From Pachyseris speciosa (taxonomy: Eukaryota > Cnidaria > Anthozoa > Scleractinia > Pachyseridae): a stretch of 64,000 nt of DNA. The stretch spans positions 1,262,501-1,326,500 of the forward strand of contig JAEMWC010000024.1 of assembly GCA_016490735.1 (NCBI GenBank), written 5' to 3'. Position numbers and translations under genes: made by a program. The notes under the pieces are model-generated. The model did not search any database, was not told the DNA's origin, and was given only the letters and a program-made list of their open reading frames with translations. Positions 45,801 through 56,785 of the stretch are shown here, piece after piece (the first letter of the stretch is position 1; each line of letters starts with the position of its first letter).

Positions 45801-48800
45801 TTAACAATGTTTCATCATTGCTGTCTTCATCAGACCCAGAGTGTTGTGAATGTGCGTCGGAAGTGGTTTGTCCAGCCAGCGCTCACAAGCGAGTTTGTTA
45901 ACTATTATCACGGTAAAGAAGGCAGTGTATAATTACTCAATCCATTTTTATTTATATCAACTTTTTGTCCGGGATGACAATTTTCCAACATGTTGGAACA
46001 TTTACTAATCAAATACCTTTGCGGAATTTTTCACGAAGTTAGAGGGGTTTTTGTCATTAATTATGCCAGAAATATCTTCAAATCTTCTTTCAAAACTGCT
46101 AGTCACACACAGAATCGTTCTGAAAAACTAAATATCCCAGGGGGTGGGGGGGGGGGGGACGGATACTTGATCCATGTTTGGGTGTAGTGGTGCCGCTGGG
46201 AGCTGAAACCCTGGCCCAGTTTTTCAAAGCACGATTAAGCTAATCCTGGTTTAGTGTGAACTTTGGCTTCGGTTTAATTAATGTTCAATTTTCCCAATAT
46301 TTTTCGCCCTCAACTTTTGAATGTAACTTTTCTTTACCTCGAGATTAGTATTTGCTTTCAAATAACGTTCTTAGTGAGCAAGACGAAAACCTCAGTTAAC
46401 TTTTAATCGTAGATTATCGCTAATCGGCTTTCGAACAACCGGGCCCAGATCCTTAAATACCTACCCTGTGTAGGACAACACCTTCCTTTTTAAAAGTAGT
46501 AGCGCTAATATCTTGTCCTAAAAATGATATAGATTATGGTGACTGATGACTTGCTAAAAAATACAGATTTCGGATTTTTAAATATTCGACGGTAGCCTTG
46601 CAACCATACCCTGTCTAGGACACGGGACAGACTTGCTTGAAATGATGTACATTACCCTGTTCAGGCCAGAGGGGCCGAAAACCACACCCTATCCAGCGGC
46701 ACGTCCCCGTATAGGTCATATAGGGGAGTACCCACCCGGGGAAGAATTTACAAGTGAATTTTAGCAAGAGAACAAGTCTGTTTTCTCCGGCAAAACTCAG
46801 TCTCAGAACTTGCGAAAACTGGGTAGTGTTTTTCAGTTTTCAATCCATTACCATCCTTGCCATTCATCACAACAAACGACAGTATATAGTTTCATTGCAG
46901 TAACGTGTTATTTGGCAACAAGAGCAGGCCATTATTTGGGCATATTTTAGCGCTTTGAAATGATACTGAAATATGGAGACAATGCCCTTTGGAAAGGCAC
47001 CCTCTTTAGGTGTGGGTGGGGACTGATAAGCGCACAGATACCTCACAAGAACGTGAAATGCTTGTGGGCATTCGTTAGATACCAGTTTTGAAAAGTGTGG
47101 TAACATTTCTGTGTCAGATCGAAGTGCGCGGTTGAAAGAGATGCAAGAACGTCAAGAAGAGCTCGAGTCAAATAATAAATGGCTACAAAAGGAAGAACAG
47201 GACTTGAGAGAAAAGTTTAACGAGGTTCGTACCTCCCTCTGTCTGGATTTAGATGGTTTCTGTTGAGTTAAACTGTAAATTGTAACTTCATCAAACAAAC
47301 AAACGCGCGGGGACATGAAAATTTTTTTATTCTCCCTACGGAGAAGTTCCACTTGCTTTGTCATCCCTAAGAAAGATAAGGGACTGTACTCGCAGTGTGT
47401 TTCGCACTAGTACTAAGTACGTTTTGTTGTGTAATTTTGAGCATCTGTACATGAAGCGCAACTTTTCACTAGGGAGCTTTAGCAGCGACGACGGCGACGG
47501 CAACGAAAACGTTTCAAAATCTAACTTTTCGTTATTGTAACTCTTGCGCGATTAATTCCAATTTGTTTAACTTGAAAAATGCTGGCAAACTATTCAGGAC
47601 TATATTACTAAGAACGGCGTTGAAATAAGGAAAAAGAAAGAAAAATTTACCGTCATGTGCTCACGTTCTTGAGAAAACCTAACATTCAGTCATTTCATGT
47701 TGTTGCTTTGCCGAGGACGGTAAAGAAATGTACCATAATGTAAAACGCACGTGCAGAGAGATTGTTTTTGCTCAGTAAACCCATTATTTTGAGGCATTCT
47801 TGTTGCCGTTGCCGTCCTCGTTGCTAAAGCTCCCTACTGTTACTTACCAGTCTTAATGGTCCAATGGACGCGCGCGAAGCAAGGCGAGCGCTCTTCACTT
47901 CCTTCTTCGTTTCTCCTTTCTTGTAACTACGGCGTGTGCTAAGCAAGCGTGATATCAGAGCAGAGGGCTTGAAACTTGACGGCTGATTGCCGTTGTCTCA
48001 CAGTCCCCACAGATACAATGTACCCTCGAGCATTCCTTCAATTACTACGTCAATTCCCGGCCAATGCGTAAAATATGAGTTGGTAGAAACCATCTTTCTG
48101 TTTTCTCTCAGTTGACAGAAACTATTCAGCTTTTGGCAGAAGACATCAAGGAAAGACGACTCGAGTCTGTACATTTACACCGCTGGCTGTGCAAGTTGGC
48201 AGCTAAGGTAAAATTCATAGTCAATTTGCATGTTTGACAATTTCAAAGTGACTGATGCACTTCCAATTTTAGTAATTAGCATCTTATTTCTCGTTGCAAT
48301 ACCGATATGTTTTTATTAAGCTACCATGTTTTACCTGTTTTATCACACTATGTAACCTTATTTATTGTAATTCTTGGTTTTCACGTGACTTCATAAAAAA
48401 AATTAAAATTAAAAATTAAACAGACTTTTGCATTCTTAGCTTCATCACGTAAAAGACATTTTAGAAATGTATCTGCTTGCAGGTTTCAGCTCGGTAGCGT
48501 GCTTTGTTTTGAAAATACAACAGCTTGAATTTTAGATATTTTCACAGTGTGTGGCATAAAGATGGCTGTTCACAAGCATGTCATGTACATACATACTTTA
48601 TTTATTTATACACGGTAAAATCTTCAGTATATCTTACATTAATAAAAAAATTAATTAAAACAACAGTTTTACAAGATTGCCGTGTGGGAGCCCGATTGAC
48701 AATTGCTGTAAAATTTGTTAACTTCCATTTTAAAATATCCAAGGGAGTCTGATTTTCTTAAATTTACGGGTAGGCTATTCCATAGTAGCGCCCCGCTGTA

Positions 48801-51800
48801 GCCCAAGGCACGCTTACAATAGTTCTTGCGTGGCTATATGAAAATATCGATTCACCCAGTGTTTTTGAGATCTGAAAAGCCAACCTAGCAAGAGAAGTAG
48901 CCCCCCCATAGTAGTGCCCCGTTGTAGCCCAAGGCACGCTTACAGTAGTTCGTGCGTGGTACATGGAAATATCGATTCACCCTGTGTTTTTGAGGTCTGA
49001 AAAGCCAACCTGGCAAGAAAGGGTCTATGTGAATGCTTGCAAGCTCAACAGAGAGAAGAAACCTTTGAGAAGGCCAAAGTAAATTCCATATGTTTTCAAC
49101 GTTTGGTCCGCCATCTTGGTGTCCCTCAGAGGGACACCAACATGGAGTGTCCATACTAAACTCTATAATTTTGAGTGGTACATTTTGCCTAATAAATCGA
49201 GTACGGGATATCGCACATCCCTGAGACTAGGACATGTTTTTTATTATTACTCTTCTTCAATATCTCAATTTCGTGACTTTATCTATTGAATGGTTTATAC
49301 TTTTTTTACTTGTGCGACGTGCACGTGGCTGAAAACCAAGAATATTGGTACATCTCTCAAGCAACTAACGATGGATGATGTTTCATCCGAAACATGTTTT
49401 TAAGATTAATTTTAAGAGTATTGTGTGGTTTGTCAAGAGCTTATGTTACCTCGTACTGTTACGAAGCTTTGGAAATTTTACAAATCTATGAAGTAGGGGT
49501 TGTTGTATTTATGTATCGCAACTTCTTTTATGCGTCTTTGCCCAGCTGAATTTTAGTCGCCCTTGCAGCTGCTGTTTTGGAGAGGAAATATTGAAAACGC
49601 CAAAAACTTACTGTTATGTGTTACTTGTTTTCAGGATTTAGCGAAACCTTCCATTTTGGAAACAAAGAAACTCAAACCGTCAGCGTCACAAACCCCGTCA
49701 AAACCCATCAAACTACACATGTAAGTCACGCAACTCGATCATAACAACTTATTATACTTGCGTGACAATCTTGGTGTCTGTAGTCTGGCGTGACCCAGTC
49801 CGTTTAGCGCAGGGTTCTTGCGTTGTGGCCCTATCCAATCTTTTTGAAAACGTCCGCAACTTTCGCATTTCAGCTCTCAAACTACCGCAATAAGAGGCTA
49901 CCACAGGGCGATTGATTTTTTTTTGTAGTTATAATTTCACAGCGGGATATTAGACTTAAACGTAGCTTTAACTCGCAAGTATTTATCATCGAGTTTAAAA
50001 TAATTTTGCTGTGGATGGTGGTTATTTCCTTAAAACATTTTGGAAACAACACTAATCTCCCTTTCTGTTTCTCAGGTGCAATACTTGCAAAACAACCGAA
50101 AATCAGCATCAGTTGGTGCAGTGTGACACGTGTCATTATCATTATCACCTGGCGTGCGTCGACCCGCCCCTGACACGCATGCCCAAACGATCAGCCAAGT
50201 GTCTTTGGTAAATGTCTGCTCTGCTTTGTGTAAACTGTGGATGCGGGACAACTCTTACCAAGAGGAAAAGCGGGAATTGAAAACACGGCACAGTCCAAAA
50301 ACTTATCGATATGCAAGCACCCGAAACGGGGAATACCTGAGAATCTACGATTATCACTAAAAGTTGTTGATGTTTAACAATTATTCACCGAAGTGGAGGT
50401 GAATAGTTGTTTTAGTATATACCACACAAGCTGAATAATTAGCGGAACAAACCATTACTTTAATGTCTGACAATATTCCGACAAGCGGTCAGAAATTGTA
50501 CAATTTCGCGCGCCGGCTGCTCGGAGGTGAATAGTACTTGCTAATCACCTCCGAGTTAACCAATCAGAGCGCGCGAAAAAGCACTATTCACTTGTGTGGT
50601 ATATACTAATATCTTTTATTCACTCAACTGGTTCGCGCTTTTGGGTTGTAATGGAGCTCATATACGTTAGCTACTAATGCAGGGTAATGTAGTACATTTG
50701 CCCAAATCTGGAAGTACCAAAACGATCTTAGAATTTAACTTAATGGCCACGAATTAAAAGAAAAACAATCATGATGGTGTTTACGCGCTTTTCCGGTTGT
50801 GTGATGTTTCATCGACTCGTGTTCGACTACATTCCGTGGCCCTCGTTTATCACAGCATGAATACCGTATTTTTCAACCTGTTACAGACTAAATTAGGAAG
50901 AGTTATTTAGTGCACATGAATCGAAATTTCGAAGCCAGTTTTTTTTCTCCAATATAAAAATTGATGATTTAAGAAACAATTTGAGGAGAAAATATTTTAC
51001 TAAAAGTAGCAGGAACGTATTTTAGAATGTGGTGAAATTTGAGCCTTTCTCACTAAAATTCTAGACAAAGACCTGGGGTCTGGTGAATAGTCATGACGTC
51101 ATTCGTGTGTACTCAGTTGAGTGCGCCACTCTGTTTTAGTGAGTTCCGTGGAATAAAAATGTCGGTTAACTACCAAGACTCACCACTGGGCCGCCAGCTG
51201 CGCAAAACTTTCCAAATTTAAGCTTTTTCGCCTTCTCAGATATGTTTCACGCTTGAACATTACACACGAATGACGTCACTGAAACCTTTTGCCCGCGCGC
51301 AAAATGTCTCAAATTTCAGACCACGGCGGGAATTTTGGAACTCCGGAGGGAAACGGCCTGAAAATGAAATATGGGGATTATAAGCGTAAAAAAAAGATTG
51401 TTAGTTAATTTTCGATTCATGTGCACTTTTTAAGTTATGGTAGGAGCTTTATGCTGTCCCACATTCGACAAAAACCCAAATCAGGCATTGGTCGCTTGCG
51501 ACTTCATGTTGCACTCTCTTGTATAATAGACTGCGAGGAGTCTATTATAGGAGGAGACTTTACCACCGCTCTCGCAAATGATCTGGGCCCAGTTGTTCAA
51601 AGCACTGTTAAGCTAATCCCGGGTTAGAATGATCTTTCAGTCCAGTTAAGTTACTGTTTAATAAAAACATTTCCAAAAGATTTTCTCGCTCGAGTTTTGA
51701 CTGGAATTCAAGTTAACTTTAAGCGTGAAATTTGATTTACAAAACTTTCTCAACGAGCGAGATGAATACTTCGGTTAACTTCTAATCCAGAGTTAGCGTT

Positions 51801-54800
51801 AATCGGCAGTCTAGCAACATGTAAGACGACTTTATGTGTGAATATAGGCAGTGTTCAGAGTGCGACCCCAGTGATGAGGATGATGAAATGGAAGTTGATC
51901 CTGAAGACACTACACCCATCTCTCAAGGTCGTCAGAGGCGTGTCATCAAAGAACCCACCAAATTTACCCCGGACAAAGGAGAGGTAAGACACATCAGGCA
52001 CTGTGATAACAACAAACTTGCTAACAGAACAAGCTTCTTATTTACAAAAGATGAATTTGCTGCGTAGCACTCGAGTTAAATGATGCTAAATGAAAGTTTT
52101 GTTGTTTTTATTCGAGTGCTGAGAAACTGTATATTAACAGTCAATATGCTGTTAATATGCAGTTTCTCAGAACTGGACAAAAACAACAAAACTTTCATTA
52201 AGCTTCTTATGTTATCATTTGATACCCCTGCACTTTCTCTGGTTTTTAGTGACTTGCATTCATTCAGATTTAGATCGAATTTGTGTGCAAGAAAATTTCT
52301 TATGTGAGTGATGTATATAAAATAAATCATATATGAACTACGGAAATGAAATCAAATGGAGAATGATCCTCGCAGTTGTGAACGCAATTCATGCAATTGC
52401 GCAAAGTAGCCTGAAAAAAATTCAGGACTTCAACGGGGTTTGAACCCGTGACCTCGCGATATCGGTGCGGTGTTTTAACCAACTGAGCTATGAGGCCACT
52501 GACTTTGGGAGCAGGTCAACTGTGGGTGCATATGTTCCCGTGAAAGAGAAGAGTGTGAATGATGTATATGAAATAAATCATGTATGAACCGCGGAAATGA
52601 AATTAAATGAAGAATGATCCTCGCAGTTGTGAACGCAATTTATGCAATTGCGAAAAGAAGCCTGGAAAAAATTCAGGACTTCAACGGGGTTTGAACCCGA
52701 TCGCGAGGTCACGGGTTCAAACCTCGTAAAAGTCCTGACTTTTTTTCAGGCTTCTTTTCGCAAATGCATAAATTGCGTTCACAATTGAGAGGATCATTCT
52801 TCATTTGAAAATTTCATATCCTCAATCTTTTAAGCTTTATGCTGCAAATATAGGTCTCTATGTTTGTTATTGCTGTCTGTTTTGTTTTCTTTGGATTCGC
52901 GGCGTAACGTTGGCGTTAGCGTTTAAGTACCTTTTGTGCTTTACGAGTCGAGAGCTGTGAACATATTTGGGTCGATGAATGTTCAGTTAATGCGTGAAAA
53001 ATCATGTCCATCAGTTCCGGTACCAAATTGGTAACTTGGTCATTGTTTGCAGGGATGAGTAGCCTGCGAGCCATGTTGTGATATTTCTTGGCGCATAAGA
53101 GCTTTGACGCCTAACTTGTAGTGCGTACTTATTTTTCTTACAGTCTAAAAAGCGCAAGCTGAACAAATCCAAACGAAAAATACCAACAGCAGGCGAAAAC
53201 GAGACAACGACAACGGGCAACGTAAGTATATGACTGTATATTCAGTGGGCTGAACTGTCATGCAAACCAAAGTAAACACTCCTCGCCCATTGTAACAGAA
53301 GGTTAGTCCGTGTAAAAGCACGCAAAATTTATTGACCGTTTATCAAGGCCCGGCTCGGCATTCAACTTTTGAAATATGTGTGAAGATGGTACTGCCGCCA
53401 TTGCGGAAAAAAAAAACTTTCAACGGGTGCTAAGCGCCGGAAAACTTCCAACGGGTGCAAAGGATGGGGAATCCCAACACGCGGGAAAACGTGCTGTGCC
53501 AGTGTTAAGCCGGTGCTAAGCGCGGGGAACTCAAACATCGCCGTAACGATTGGATTTAGTTTATTCAGTTGTTGTGATCTTGTCGTATTTGTTGTCATAT
53601 CTTAAAGTGCGCGGCTCGACTTTTTAACCAGTCACACAATACCAAATGCAACTGAATGTATGTACCCAATGGAAGTTGTGTGAACATACAATTTAGCGAA
53701 TTGCTGCAAACTTACACGTGTCTATCCTAATCAACAGAGTATTAAACCGGAGACAAGTTCTGAGCCTCCTAAAAAGAGAGGCAGACGACCAGGAAAAAAG
53801 ATCACCGAACCTCTAGAGAAGAAGAAAAAATCTGAAGATGTTCGCTCCGAGTGCTTCGTGTGTAAAGAGAGCGGAACGAACGCTAATCTTGTCAGGTATG
53901 GCTTCCTGGGGTAGACTCCAAATTCTTCAGTGTTAAGGTACTGCTAGCGTTGCTTCTTCACCCTCCATGGCATCATATCTGAAATACAAAATTCCCTGCA
54001 ATAACTAGTACCCCGTCTTTGTGTCCTTTTTTATCCTCGCTTCAGTCTCCCCGCGCTATTGATGGCTCGCGCTCTTTCGATGACCTGCTAGAAGTCTGGT
54101 ACCCAGTATCCACTGGGGTAGAGAGAGGCAAAACTGTGAAGTAAAGTTTCTGAGAACTCAACGTTCTGTGCTGGGATAATTTTCGTTCCTTTCTAACCAG
54201 TTATGTTTTACTTTTCTGTTTTAATTTGCACAGGTGTGACAGCTGCAAGCAGTGTTATCATTTTCTTTGTCTAGATCCTCCAATCAAAGTAAGTCAGATT
54301 AAACAATTATGACCAGTCACACAAGCCTATGATGCGCTTAAACAGATTCATGAATGGTGATGATCTTACTATTCCATTCTCAGGGACTGCGGAGCAAGGG
54401 GTAGCTGGAGGGCTCTGGCCGCCCCAATAATTTTTCAAAAATATTGTATTTTATGAAAAAAAAAAAAAAATTTCTAAAAAGAGGAATCTGTGGAACTTAT
54501 TTCACCCATTCATTATTGTGTTAAAAAAACTGACAAAATTGAGACACAAATGAGATGATATTTTTTGGTGATTATTAAAATTAGACACATTTCCAGCAAT
54601 TTCAGATACTGTAAATTTCAAAATTTTCCGAGGGGGCATGCCCCTGGACCCCCGTAGAGAAGCTCGCGCTCGTTGGCGCGTGCTTCGCACGAGCTAGCCG
54701 CCCCAATACAACATATGCTCCGCGGTCCCTGATTCTGTTAACGTACAACTCTTATCAACAGTACTCGAAGTCACTGTGAAGTGCCTTTTGTTGCCGTCTT

Positions 54801-55632
54801 TTCTGTAGGCCAATCCCAAGACTCGAGGATATCAGTGGTTCTGTACAGATTGTGACGAATCGGTAAGTCGTTATACTCGGTATATGTTGTACTTCAATGA
54901 TCCCGAGATGTGTCCATGAAATCGTGAAGTGTTGGTAATTTTACCGTCCAATGATCTCCGAGATGTGTCCACGAAATCGTGAAGTGTGGGTAATGTTACC
55001 CTCCAATGATCCCCGAGATGTGTCCATGAAATCGTGAAGTGTGGCTAATGTTAACCTTCAATGATCCCCGAGATGTGTCCATGAAATCGTGAAGTGTGGC
55101 TATATTCAAATAAGAGTTGCTGGGGAGCATTTACGTGTTGTATTATTTATTGCGCTGTGCTAAGCTGTTCAAACTTTTTAGTCGTTGGAGCAATTGAAAA
55201 ATCTAATCATTCAATTGAACGCTACTGAGCAGTACGGAGTAGTACTTTCCTGTGGTGCTGTTTATGCTTTACAAGGTTGTTCCTACCTTTCGAGTCTGCG
55301 GATTGAATCCTTAAGTGGGACCATTCAGATAAAAGTAATAGTTTACTTGGTCCTAGTCGATAATCATGTAGGGTTTAGAAATTATACTCTGTTTAAAATT
55401 CCATTGTTAGGAAGAGGAAAGTGACGAGGACGAGGGTGCAGAAAACACAAGTAACGCTGACATCAAAACAGAGAACACTAACACACAAGAGCAGAGTTCC
55501 GAAAAGAAACCAAGTGAAAAAGATGTAAAAATGGAAGATGAAGACAAAGACGAAGAGAAACTAAAAGAAGACGAAGAAGACTCTTCCTTAGCAAGTTTAG
55601 TGCGAAAAGAGAAAAAGAAAACTTCTTCGTGA
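33898..55632 (+). CDS. PHF14: PHD finger protein 14, complete, 26 exons
   Basis: Nuclear chromatin reader. Coding exons: 33898-33946, 36021-36164, 37557-37786, 38305-38378, 39070-39125, 39575-39681, 39870-39925, 40333-40444, 40560-40654, 41048-41096, 42078-42143, 44306-44374, 44768-44846, 44924-44968, 45175-45227, 45834-45912, 47118-47224, 48112-48207, 49635-49720, 50076-50207, 51848-51983, 53144-53221, 53738-53895, 54234-54288, 54809-54862, 55411-55632. All have AG/GT borders, all phases agree, sum 2487 nt (828 aa; human PHF14 is somewhat longer). N-terminus: KRQIKP motif, then acidic D/E runs. PHD1 at about 158-215 (CGIC, CDYCGITVHEGCYG), extended PHD about 222-340 (CELCPN ... WVHLLCALY ... 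HCRLH), coiled coil about 455-520, PHD2 about 552-597 (CNTC ... HYHLACVDPPLTRMP), AT-hook-like KKRGRRPGKK near 680, PHD3 about 703-753, acidic/lysine tail. Start chosen at the first ATG in a short exon after the CpG-rich block. Family: PHF14 binds unmodified histone H3 tails and represses transcription. Confidence 0.95.
34777..35206. mobile_element. PIF/Harbinger-type MITE (424 bp, TTA duplication) in PHF14 intron 1
   Basis: The element 34780-35203 has GGGCCTGTTCACATGGAGG at the left and the reverse complement at the right, with TTA on both sides. TTA target sites are characteristic of PIF/Harbinger. The interior contains GGTACCCCACC words and a poly-A run, with no ORF of note. Confidence 0.8.
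35556..35933. mobile_element. MITE with G/C-run ends and CCCTATTTCAGACC repeats
   Basis: It begins GGGGGAGGGGGGGGGG-TACTCCC and ends GGGAATTCCCCCCCATCC. ACCCTATTTCAGACC-type words repeat several times inside. A diverged relative is at 46137-46744. Confidence 0.55.
36242..36292. repeat. (ATAC)n microsatellite with LINE/SINE-tail flank
   Basis: CATA repeats pass into TTACATGAACTTTATTTATACTTG, resembling the 3' tail of a LINE or SINE. Lies in PHF14 intron 2. Confidence 0.85.
37121..37523 (+). mobile_element. tRNA-derived SINE with (AAAT)n tail
   Basis: It carries A box TAGCTCAGTTGG (37128-37139) and B box GGTTCAAACCC (37172-37182) at tRNA spacing. A ~300-bp body follows and it ends in TAAATAAATAAATAAATG. 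Acceptor-stem pairing is poor, so it is a SINE head rather than a tRNA gene. In PHF14 intron 2. Confidence 0.8.
38006..38201. mobile_element. 184-bp MITE, CAGGGG ends, 6-bp target duplication
   Basis: The element 38012-38195 starts CAGGGGTTTCA and ends TGAAACCCCTG. CCAATC is duplicated at 38006-38011 and 38196-38201. The interior includes GTAGGCGGC words. It shares the CAGGGG terminus and the 6-bp duplication size with 5202-5647 and 22396-22842, but not the interior. In PHF14 intron 3. Confidence 0.75.
41527..41802 (+). mobile_element. tRNA-derived SINE with (TTA)n tail
   Basis: A box TGGCGTAGTGG (41539-41549) and B box GGTTCGATTCC (41582-41592) at correct spacing lie in a tRNA-like head. 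A body with GAGAGGTTTTTCTCCGGGTA and CCAACATTTGATTTG follows, ending GGGTAAATAAAGGTTATTATTATTATT. This body is a widespread cnidarian SINE type by recollection. In PHF14 intron 10. Confidence 0.88.
42552..43731 (+). mobile_element. Single-unit relative of the 7-10 kb repeat, in PHF14 intron 11
   Basis: The ends are ACTCGGGCTT (42552) and AAGCCCGAGT (near 43731). The content is colinear with the 7161-8373 arm (TTCCGGCGTTTCTGCGCAAG, GTCTTTGAAGTCTGAACA, TACATCGTTCGATAAGCG) and then with 10027-10434 (TGGTTGAGCTGTA, GATAGGGGTCTA, AATGCGTCCGATG). It lacks the poly-C/ACTCAGACC block and is interrupted by the palindrome at 43508-43698. Confidence 0.75.
43508..43698. mobile_element. Palindromic MITE nested in the 42.5-kb unit
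   Basis: GAGCTCTTTGCAGGATGTCA-GTCACGTGGT at the left mirrors ACCACGTGACTGACATCCTA-CAAAGAGC at the right. Internally, TGGGACGCAAACAACCCACTG mirrors CAGTGGGTTGCTTGCGTCCCA. Total about 190 bp, almost entirely foldback. Confidence 0.8.
44050..44220. mobile_element. MITE with long inverted ends and TA duplication
   Basis: The element 44052-44218 starts GGCCATTTCGAATTACCTTT and ends with the near complement AAAGGTAATTTGGAAATGGCC. The TIRs are about 45 bp, with TA on both sides as in Tc1/mariner-type MITEs. In PHF14 intron 11. Confidence 0.8.
46137..46744. mobile_element. Diverged relative of the 35.5-kb G-run MITE, carrying another MITE
   Basis: It begins CCCAGGGGGTGGGGGG and ends GGGGAGTACCCACCCGGGG, with ACCACACCCTATCCAGCGGC near the right. 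A second element (46213-46446) is nested inside. PHF14 intron 16. Confidence 0.5.
46213..46446. mobile_element. ~234-bp MITE, GGCCCAGTT..CAAAGC ends (copy A)
   Basis: The left end GGCCCAGTTTTTCAAAGCAC mirrors the right end GCTTTCGAACAACCGGGCCC. The interior, with AGTTAACTTTTAATC and CTCGAGATTAG, matches the copy at 51595-51820. Confidence 0.7.
47470..47836. mobile_element. 363-bp MITE with GGGAGCTTTAGC ends, TA duplication (copy A)
   Basis: The element 47472-47834 starts GGGAGCTTTAGCAGCGACGA and ends with the near complement TCGTTGCTAAAGCTCCC, with TA at both sides. The inner ends carry GGCGACGGCAACGAAAAC-type repeats. An inverted relative is at 63580-63916. Confidence 0.82.
48600..49150 (-). 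pseudogene. LINE tail fragment with a ~125-bp tandem duplication
   Basis: On the minus strand, GALLWNSLPVNLRKSDSLGY, the usual C-terminal end of a LINE reverse transcriptase, precedes a TTTATTTA-type tail (48590-48615). The segment with CCCAAGGCACGCTTACA is duplicated (48797 and 48918). Sequence to about 49240 resembles part of the 42.5-kb unit (GAGTGGTACATTTTG, GTACGGGATATC). Confidence 0.65.
50413..50608. mobile_element. 196-bp MITE with perfect 18-bp inverted ends
   Basis: TAGTATATACCACACAAG at 50413 is mirrored exactly at the right end (50591-50608). Inside, GGAGGTGAATAG and CTAATCACCTCC form another hairpin. In PHF14 intron 20. Confidence 0.82.
50909..51427. mobile_element. ~519-bp MITE with perfect 18-bp inverted ends
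   Basis: AGTGCACATGAATCGAAA at 50909 is mirrored by TTTCGATTCATGTGCACT ending at 51427. The interior includes two ATGACGTCATTCGTGTG/ACACGAATGACGTCA words in inverted orientation. No coding. Confidence 0.8.
51595..51820. mobile_element. MITE, GGGCCCAGTTGTTCAAAGC end (copy B)
   Basis: It starts GGGCCCAGTTGTTCAAAGCA and runs colinear with 46213-46446 (GGTTAACTTCTAATC, GCGTTAATCGGC). The right end is degraded. It stops just before PHF14 exon 21. Confidence 0.68.
52089..52199. repeat. 111-bp near-perfect hairpin
   Basis: AATGAAAGTTTTGTTGTTTTT mirrors AAAAACAACAAAACTTTCATT, and the inner GAGAAACTG.ATATTAACAG mirrors CTGTTAATAT.CAGTTTCTC. Two short loops interrupt it. Likely a tiny fold-back MITE in PHF14 intron 21. 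Confidence 0.85.
52342..52805 (-). mobile_element. Pair of tRNA-Thr-like SINE copies, second one folded back
   Basis: The minus strand of 52427-52497 has TAGCTCAGTTGG (A box) and GGTTCAAACCC (B box) with the same flanks as 11085-11480. A second head begins at 52676 but turns into its own inverse (GATCGCGAGGTCACGGGTTC), making a palindrome that ends in the inverted flank AGGATCATTCTTCATTTG. Confidence 0.65.
54895..55103. repeat. Tandem repeat, ~3.5 copies of ~60 bp, in the last PHF14 intron
   Basis: CAATGATCCCCGAGATGTGT plus CCATGAAATCGTGAAGTGTG recurs four times at about 60-bp steps with few changes, beginning about 30 bp after the exon 25 donor. Confidence 0.85.
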
Positions 55633-56730
55633 AGAAGCTCACCAATATTATCGGAAGATGTACATTTTACTGTTTTGTTATCGCTAAATGTTCTTTAGAG
55701 GTTTATTTTTTCCCACAAAAAATTCGCCATTTAGCCTGTGATTGTGACGCTGACAATCTCGTAATCTCGTAGTGAGATCTTTATTGTTCTGACTGATGCT
55801 TTTTTCCTGTGCTGAAATATTCAAAACACCGGCTACGGGTTCTAGATAAAACCCCGCGGCCCGCGAACTGTAAAAGATGCGAGGAATGTTCTCAGCGTGT
55901 TTTATTATCATCGGTACAGGCATTAATTTTTACATTTTTTTAATATCACTCAAAAACAATTTTCTACTCAACTGTAAGTTGCTCGTAACAGGGTGAAAGT
56001 AAAAGTGATTTACTAATTAATATTTAATATCACGATGACTTCTGCTTGATTTGAGACTTCAAACTCTTTGGGCGCTCAAGTTACCTGCTCTGTTTCCCCG
56101 CCTACCCGCCCCGCCTACAAGGGTCTTCTTTTAACTCGTCTCTTACCGGCTTTAACTCAGAAAAACGTGCTGGAAGAACCCACAAATCACGGAGATTATC
56201 ATCGAAACCACGGGCTTGAATACTGTACTCCCCTTTTTCAGTTTTATCAGTAACAATTTTTCATGAAGACCCGAGTTCCTCTGCTTCTCAGCACCCGCCG
56301 CACCTCGTCATCTATAAAAACGGTTCACGATTGGTATGAGGCGGTTCAAATTGTCCTCAAGATTTCTAGTCTTTACATTTATTTTGGGTTAAATATCCAA
56401 CACAAAATGTTTAATATTTAAACGCACTTGTAAACACCCCAACAATTCTTCTTTCTATATGGGTTATAGGCCAAACGTGAGGGTCGAGGTCCATAAACAC
56501 GAAAAAAAAAGAACGAGGCCAATATCCCGCCATTAAAAGATAGTAAAACGCGGGACGAACGGGCTATTCCCAACGGTGAAGATGGCTCCATCTTGACCTC
56601 GCGGGTAGCAAATCACAATTGATTCATCTTGACCGCTGAAAGAGCCAGTCTTATATTGGCTAGACTACGAGCAGTCTCTCTTTTTTCTTAGTCCGTCGAA
56701 CAAAACGCGAGAGAGATACTTCTCGCTGTC
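55633..56730. other. PHF14 3' UTR and intergenic region before MSRB
   Basis: No additional coding feature is supported. No perfect AATAAA lies close to the PHF14 stop; the 3' end is not defined by sequence alone. Confidence 0.4.
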
Positions 56731-56738
56731 TATATATA
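56731..56738 (+). promoter_or_regulatory. Candidate TATA box of MSRB
   Basis: TATATATA lies about 50 bp upstream of the MSRB start codon, preceded by GAGAGAGATACTTCTC. The position suits a TATA element with a very short 5' UTR. Confidence 0.35.
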
Positions 56739-56785
56739 CATACTGTCTCTAACTCGGTCGGTAGACTGGGAATGAGTAAAAAAAC

